Shown: positions 8,649 through 11,856 of the stretch, piece by piece
Layout of the letters: each line of letters opens with the position of its first letter
Position numbering within the stretch: the first letter of the stretch is position 1
Program-made: the position numbers and the translations under genes
Notes under the pieces: model-generated
Told to the model about the DNA's origin: nothing
Seen by the model: the letters and a program-made list of their open reading frames with translations, nothing else
Database searches by the model: none
Source of the DNA: Acidobacteriota bacterium
GTDB lineage: Bacteria; Acidobacteriota; Aminicenantia; UBA2199
NCBI GenBank assembly: GCA_028749105.1
Contig: JAQUQF010000028.1
Span: 1-11,856, forward strand
Direction: 5' to 3'
Length of the DNA: 11,856 nt

Positions 8649-9650
8649 TTACATTTCAAATAGCTTGATGATGGGCATTTCCTTGATGCGCAGGACGCCG
8701 TCCAGGGGTTTGATCTTGGCCTGGATGTTGCGGTCGATCTCGGCAAAGCTGGCTCCCTGCATCAGCACGACGATGTCGTATTTCCCCTTGATGTAGTCAC
8801 AGGAAACAACCTGGTCGTTCAGGTAGAGGGTGGGGAAGATGCTTTCCAGCTTATCCTTTTCGATCTCCAGGAACACGTAGGAAGAGGCGCTTTTTGAAAA
8901 ACTCGCGTTGCCGGCGTTTCCCTTTTCCCGGCCCAGTACTTTGTCCATGGAACCGATGATGTTGTTGGCACTGTCCGACAATTGCGGCGAATCAACGGGC
9001 ATGAAGCATATGTCCTTGGCTCCGGGCAATTTTTTGATCTTGTTTTCGACCAGGGCCTGCAGGTCGGCCAATTTTCCCGCCTGAAGAAGCAGAGCCATGT
9101 CGAAATCGCCCTTGATGGCATCGCAGTATAAGACATTTTCCATGAAATACATTTCCTGATACACTTCGGACAAGTTGGCGGTATCGGAAAAATTCATCAG
9201 GACATACACGCTGACCGCCTTCTCCCTGTCAGGTTCGGCGCTTTCTTCAATGGCGGCGGCAGCAACGGCGGATTTCTGCGGGATTTCCGCGAAAATCCTT
9301 GTCAGTTCATCGATGGTGAACGGTTTTTCCAGATAGGCATCGGCCTTGTCCAGTCTGGCATCCGAGGCGGTCGCGTCATTGCCGTAGCCGGTGATCATCA
9401 CAACGGGCACTTCGGGATAGATGAGCTTGATCACTTTCAGCAACTTGAGGCCGTCGATGTCGGGAAGGCGGACATCCAGGACCACATAGTTTGGCAAATT
9501 TTTTTGTTCCTTGGAGGATTCCAGTGCCTGCAGCCCCTTCATGCCGCTCTCGCAAGGGTTGGTCTCATAGCCTTTCTGCAATAACCCCAAGGCCACGCTT
9601 CGCCGCAACGAGGCCTCATCATCGATCAGCAACACTCTCTTTTCGTTCAT
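8649..9650 (-). CDS. Response regulator: receiver domain plus two tandem Lrp/AsnC-type RAM ligand-binding domains
   Basis: The protein has 333 residues from ATG 9650, which has a strong GGAGGG 4 nt upstream. An in-frame extension to 9743 is open but would begin upstream of the predicted transcription start, so it is rejected. Residues 1-122 are a receiver with D10/D11, predicted phosphoacceptor D59 (VVLDVRLPD), T87 and K109 (LEKPF). After an Ala-rich linker come two related ~75-residue segments, about 146-220 and 257-333. Each has the alternating strand-helix pattern of the RAM (AsnC-ligand-binding) fold and a matching core: CDAIKGDFD at 176-184 and CDYIKGKYD at 284-292. The segments are separated by a Ser/Gly/Asn-rich linker. 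No helix-turn-helix, AAA+ or catalytic output domain is visible, so output is likely through protein or small-molecule binding. It is the first gene of the operon, behind the sigma-54 promoter. The receiver call is very firm; the RAM assignment is by fold pattern and needs a profile search. Confidence 0.88.
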   Translation of the reverse strand: MNEKRVLLIDDEASLRRSVALGLLQKGYETNPCESGMKGLQALESSKEQKNLPNYVVLDVRLPDIDGLKLLKVIKLIYPEVPVVMITGYGNDATASDARLDKADAYLEKPFTIDELTRIFAEIPQKSAVAAAAIEESAEPDREKAVSVYVLMNFSDTANLSEVYQEMYFMENVLYCDAIKGDFDMALLLQAGKLADLQALVENKIKKLPGAKDICFMPVDSPQLSDSANNIIGSMDKVLGREKGNAGNASFSKSASSYVFLEIEKDKLESIFPTLYLNDQVVSCDYIKGKYDIVVLMQGASFAEIDRNIQAKIKPLDGVLRIKEMPIIKLFEM

Positions 9651-9654
9651 TGTA

Positions 9655-9660
9655 CCCTCC
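9655..9660 (-). promoter_or_regulatory. Ribosome binding site that fixes the REC-RAM-RAM start
   Basis: GGAGGG on the minus strand lies 4 nt before ATG 9650. It decides the start in favour of MNEKRVLLIDDE over the longer open frame reaching 9743. Confidence 0.85.
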
Positions 9661-9673
9661 TCTATTCGCTTTT

Positions 9674-9694
9674 CGGGTGTTTCGCGTTCACCCG
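9674..9694 (-). promoter_or_regulatory. Short hairpin at the predicted 5' end of the operon leader
   Basis: CGGGTG (9674-9679) is complementary to CACCCG (9689-9694), giving a 6-bp GC-rich stem and a 9-nt loop. It begins essentially at the predicted sigma-54 transcription start and lies upstream of the Shine-Dalgarno. A 5'-terminal stem could protect the long transcript, but chance occurrence is possible. There is no following U-run, so it is not a terminator. Confidence 0.4.
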
Positions 9695-9704
9695 CAATTC
9701 TAAA

Positions 9705-9720
9705 AGCAATTGTCATGCCA
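9705..9720 (-). promoter_or_regulatory. Sigma-54 (RpoN) promoter, -24/-12 elements
   Basis: Read on the minus strand the site is TGGCATGACAATTGCT, which fits every position of the consensus TGGCAYRNNNNTTGCW, with the exact GG-to-GC spacing. The predicted transcription start is near 9694, giving a leader of about 44 nt before ATG 9650. The operon it would drive ends with an NtrC-type activator, the class of protein such promoters require. This is a sequence match only, not a mapped start. Confidence 0.88.
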
Positions 9721-9893
9721 AGCATAAAAACAAGAGTGGACAAGGGTTTTGGAACGCATGCTTTTTTCTCTTTATGGGAATTGCATGTTTATTTTACACT
9801 GAGAGCCCGAAAAGGCCTTCAATTCAGGATTGTTAGTTATGATAAAAATTTTAACACTTTACATTTCGCTGTATAGTGCCAGTAGCAAACGAC

Positions 9894-9923
9894 TTGACGA
9901 TGTTAAATTATTTAGTATATAAT
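9894..9923 (+). promoter_or_regulatory. Sigma-70-type promoter for nfnAB
   Basis: TTGACG (9894-9899) and TATAAT (9918-9923) are separated by 18 nt, inside an AT-rich stretch on the correct strand. The -10 is a perfect consensus and the -35 matches 5 of 6. Predicted transcription starts near 9930, leaving a leader of about 135 nt before nfnA. This suggests housekeeping expression of nfnAB, unlike the sigma-54 operon facing the other way. Confidence 0.7.
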
Positions 9924-9988
9924 CATTTATCATTTTTGGAATCATGGTCATTTCCTAAATTTATTGCTTACTTTTTTGAGGAAAAAGA

Positions 9989-10012
9989 GGGCCGAAGGCC
10001 GGAAAAGACCGG
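9989..10012 (+). repeat. Two overlapping short inverted repeats in the nfnA leader
   Basis: GGCC (9990-9993) can pair with GGCC (9997-10000), and CCGG (9999-10002) can pair with CCGG (10009-10012). The two stems share bases, so only one can form at a time. Stems of 4 bp are weak. No known riboswitch is recognised and no U-run follows. Confidence 0.25.
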
Positions 10013-10066
10013 ATTGCATTTTACCGTCCAGTTTGTTACTGTTGATGAACGTGGGAGGTTGTGCTA

Positions 10067-10894
10067 ATGAACAAGATCGTATCCAAAGAATTCCTGTCGG
10101 AAAACGTGGCCAGACTGGTCGTCGAAGCACCGCAAATCTCCCGGAAGCAAAGCCCCGGCCAATTCGTCATCGTGCGCACCGACGTCAAGGGGGAGCGGAT
10201 ACCGCTGACCATCGCCGACGCCGACAAGGAGAACGGGACCATCACCCTGATCATCCAGAGGGTTGGGACCTCTTCCCACAAGATCGCCGGACTGGATCGG
10301 GACGATTCGCTGCTGGACGTATCCGGCCCCCTGGGCCGGCCGACAAGGATCGAGAAGGTCGGGACGGTCCTGGCCTGCGGCGGCGGGGTGGGGATCGCCC
10401 CCCTCTACCCGATTGCCCGGGCTTTCAAGGAAGCGGGCAACAAGCTCATCACCGTGCTGGGCGCCCGCAGCCGCGAACTCCTGATCCTGGAAAATGAAAT
10501 GGCCGTTTTTTCCGACGAGATGATCGTCATGACCGACGATGGCTCTTATGGACAAAAAGGCGTGATCACCGTAGGGATCGAGGGCATTCTGTTGCGCGAA
10601 CTGGTCCATCTGGCCGTGGCCATCGGCCCGGCGGTGATGATGAAATTTGTCGCCCTGCTGACCAAGAAGTACAATATCCCGACTGTTGCCAGCCTGAACA
10701 CCATCATGGTGGACGGGACAGGCATGTGCGGCGCCTGCCGGGTATCTGTCGGAGGCAAGACCCGCTTCGTCTGCGTGGACGGCCCCGAGTTCGACGCCCA
10801 CGAGATCGATTATGACGAGATGATCAAGCGGCTCAACACCTACAAAAGGGAAGAAAAAAATTCCTTTGAGGATTATCTGAAGTCATTAGCCTGA
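10067..10894 (+). CDS. nfnA: NADH-dependent ferredoxin:NADP+ oxidoreductase subunit A (FNR-like)
   Basis: The protein has 275 residues, the usual length of NfnA/SudB. The ferredoxin-reductase-like FAD domain includes SPGQFVIVRTD (29-39) and RIPLTIAD (44-51). The nucleotide-binding domain has CGGGVGIAPLYPIA (104-117). The C-terminal [2Fe-2S] site is D216, C221, C224 and C236 (DGTGMCGAC, then FVCVDGPEF); the Asp-plus-three-Cys ligand set is characteristic of NfnA. With NfnB it forms the electron-bifurcating transhydrogenase that couples NADPH, NAD+ and ferredoxin. ATG 10067 is chosen over GTG 10061 because GGGAGG (10053-10058) is 8 nt from the ATG but only 2 nt from the GTG, and homologues start with MNKI-like sequence. 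A sigma-70-type promoter lies about 140 nt upstream. The gene ends 12 nt before nfnB. Confidence 0.95.
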   Translation: MNKIVSKEFLSENVARLVVEAPQISRKQSPGQFVIVRTDVKGERIPLTIADADKENGTITLIIQRVGTSSHKIAGLDRDDSLLDVSGPLGRPTRIEKVGTVLACGGGVGIAPLYPIARAFKEAGNKLITVLGARSRELLILENEMAVFSDEMIVMTDDGSYGQKGVITVGIEGILLRELVHLAVAIGPAVMMKFVALLTKKYNIPTVASLNTIMVDGTGMCGACRVSVGGKTRFVCVDGPEFDAHEIDYDEMIKRLNTYKREEKNSFEDYLKSLA

Positions 10895-10906
10895 AGGAGA
10901 TGCACC

Positions 10907-11856
10907 ATGCCGGTCGATTACAAGGAAATAAATGCCGACAGAAGCCAGGAATGGCGGAACGAATTGCGCAGCACGCTCAGCGCCAAGGAAAGGAGTGCCT
11001 TGCCGCGCGTCAAAATGCCCGAGCTCGAGCCCCGGGAGCGCAGCCGGGGTTTTGGTGAAGTCAATAGCGGCTTGAGCGAGGAAATGGCCGTCCAGGAGGC
11101 GAAGCGTTGCCTGGACTGCCCCACCCCGACCTGCGTTTCGGGATGCCCGGTGAACATCAACATCCCCGGGTTCATCAAATTGATCGAGAAGAAGGATTTT
11201 TTGGCCGCGGCCAGGAAACTAAAGGAGACCAACGCCCTGCCCGCGGTTTGCGGCCGGGTCTGCCCCCAGGAGGTCCAGTGCGAGGCCAACTGCGTCTACC
11301 AGAAAATGAAGAAGCCGCCGGTGGCCATCGGCTATCTGGAACGATTCGCTTCGGATTGCGAGCGCCTGGCTGGAAAAATTTCCCTGCCGGCGATCGATAA
11401 AATCAGTGAGTTGCGCGTCGCCGCTATCGGCTCCGGTCCGTCCAGCCTGACTTTTGCCGGCCAGATGGCCAAGTATGGATACCGGGTGACCGTCTTCGAG
11501 GCCCTGCATGAACTGGCCGGCGTGCTGAGCTACGGGATCCCGGAGTTCCGTTTGCCCAAGAGCATCGTCAAGTCAGAGATTGCCTACCTGGAAGCTCTCG
11601 GGGTGGTCTTTGAAAAGAATGTGGTCGTCGGCAAGACCCTGACCATTAATGACATGAAAAACCAGGGCTTTCAGGGCTTTTTTATCGGCAGCGGCGCCGG
11701 CCTGCCGAAATTCATGCACATCCCGGGCGAGAATTCCATCGGCATATATTCTTCCAATGAGTACCTCACCCGCGTCAATCTCATGAAAGCGTACCAGTTC
11801 CCCGCCTATGACACGCCGATCGTGCGCGGCAGGCGGGTGGCCGTCATCGGCGGCGG
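10907..11856 (+). CDS. nfnB: NADH-dependent ferredoxin:NADP+ oxidoreductase subunit B (GltD-like), partial at right edge
   Basis: The first 316 residues are visible; about 150 more would be expected. ATG 10907 follows AAGGAGA with a 6-nt spacer, 12 nt after nfnA. The N-terminal domain carries eight cysteines for two [4Fe-4S] clusters: C68, C71, C76, C80 and C115, C119, C125, C129 (AVCGRVCPQEVQC). The FAD-binding domain follows, with YGIPEFRLPK at 209-218. The sequence ends as the second Rossmann segment (VAVIGG) begins. Two family signatures are altered. The dinucleotide motif reads GSGPSS (175-180) where GxGPAG is usual, and HELAG (201-205) stands where a GG pair is usual. NfnB holds the bifurcating FAD and the NADPH site. 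The direct link to nfnA makes the assignment firm, rather than the small subunit of glutamate synthase. It is also a paralogue of residues 97-505 of the fusion protein on the other strand. Confidence 0.94.
   Translation, partial: MPVDYKEINADRSQEWRNELRSTLSAKERSALPRVKMPELEPRERSRGFGEVNSGLSEEMAVQEAKRCLDCPTPTCVSGCPVNINIPGFIKLIEKKDFLAAARKLKETNALPAVCGRVCPQEVQCEANCVYQKMKKPPVAIGYLERFASDCERLAGKISLPAIDKISELRVAAIGSGPSSLTFAGQMAKYGYRVTVFEALHELAGVLSYGIPEFRLPKSIVKSEIAYLEALGVVFEKNVVVGKTLTINDMKNQGFQGFFIGSGAGLPKFMHIPGENSIGIYSSNEYLTRVNLMKAYQFPAYDTPIVRGRRVAVIGG

Larger units (their letters stand above)
9651..10066. other. Divergent AT-rich intergenic control region
   Basis: These 416 nt separate the leftward redox/signalling operon from rightward nfnAB. 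The region holds a sigma-54 promoter facing left, a sigma-70-type promoter facing right, a leader hairpin on the left side, two GCATG-centred repeats between the promoters, and two short overlapping hairpins in the nfn leader. It is much more AT-rich than the flanking genes. Binding sites for the NtrC-type protein should lie roughly between 9740 and 9900, but I see no convincing long palindrome there. Confidence 0.85.

Noticed and set aside
9651..9743. N-terminal extension of the REC-RAM-RAM regulator (start at 9743)
   Set aside because: It would begin upstream of the predicted sigma-54 start site, and a strong Shine-Dalgarno sits at the internal ATG 9650, where the receiver domain begins.
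9867..9882. Second sigma-54-like site on the minus strand (TGGCACTATACAGCGA)
   Set aside because: The GG-to-GC spacing is one base short and the -12 element is poor. It is also about 220 nt from the operon start.
9876..10067. 63-codon plus-strand open frame whose stop overlaps the nfnA start (TAATG)
   Set aside because: It starts upstream of the predicted nfn -10 element, runs through AT-rich promoter sequence, and has no ribosome binding site or recognisable domain.
10907..11856. Glutamate synthase small subunit (GltD)
   Set aside because: It sits 12 nt after a clear NfnA with the Asp/Cys3 [2Fe-2S] signature, and no large glutamate synthase subunit is present.
1..11856. CRISPR arrays, tRNA/rRNA genes, insertion sequences, phage genes
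   Set aside because: No repeat-spacer pattern, RNA gene, transposase or integrase sequence was seen on either strand.

Overview
The window is bacterial DNA with moderately GC-rich genes and one clearly AT-rich intergenic region. It carries two divergent gene sets for cytoplasmic NAD(P)H and iron-sulfur electron transfer. The gene content (NuoEF-like diaphorase, a GltD/molybdopterin-oxidoreductase-like fusion, NfnAB, sigma-54 control) points to an anaerobe, fermentative, syntrophic or metal/sulfur-respiring. I cannot place the lineage; Aminicenantes/Acidobacteriota or a deltaproteobacterial-type organism are guesses.

Minus strand (9650 down to 1, continuing off the left edge): a tight six-gene operon. 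In order it encodes (1) a response regulator with a receiver domain followed by two tandem Lrp/AsnC-type RAM ligand-binding domains and no visible DNA-binding domain; (2) a NuoE-like [2Fe-2S] protein; (3) a NuoF/HydB/HndC-like FMN-NADH protein; (4) a 1221-residue fusion of a 2Fe-2S ferredoxin domain, a GltD-like FAD/NAD(P) module, ferredoxin domains and a formate-dehydrogenase/NuoG-like domain; (5) a soluble histidine kinase with GAF-like and two PAS-like sensor regions; (6) an NtrC-type sigma-54 activator, cut by the window edge. Gaps are 14-24 nt, and genes 5 and 6 overlap by 4 nt (ATGA). A near-perfect sigma-54 promoter (9720-9705, reading leftward) lies 55 nt upstream of the first start codon. 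The operon therefore appears to need a sigma-54 activator and also encodes one, suggesting autoregulation.

The intergenic region (9651-10066) holds that promoter, a leader hairpin, a pair of GCATG repeats and, facing right, a good sigma-70-type promoter (9894-9923) for the second gene set.

Plus strand (10067 to the right edge): nfnA and the first part of nfnB, the two subunits of NADH-dependent reduced ferredoxin:NADP+ oxidoreductase (electron-bifurcating transhydrogenase).

Inferred logic: NuoE, NuoF and the fusion form a soluble flavin/Fe-S complex linking NADH, probably NADPH and perhaps ferredoxin. The Mo-type domain lacks an obvious catalytic Cys/Sec and nearly all of the usual C-terminal pterin-binding domain, so it may be an electron conduit rather than a formate dehydrogenase. 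The kinase and two response regulators encoded with it look like a dedicated control circuit that may report cytoplasmic redox or metabolite state. NfnAB next door would balance the same NADH/NADPH/ferredoxin pools. The most novel elements are the REC-RAM-RAM regulator and the packaging of a redox enzyme between two response regulators under sigma-54 control.
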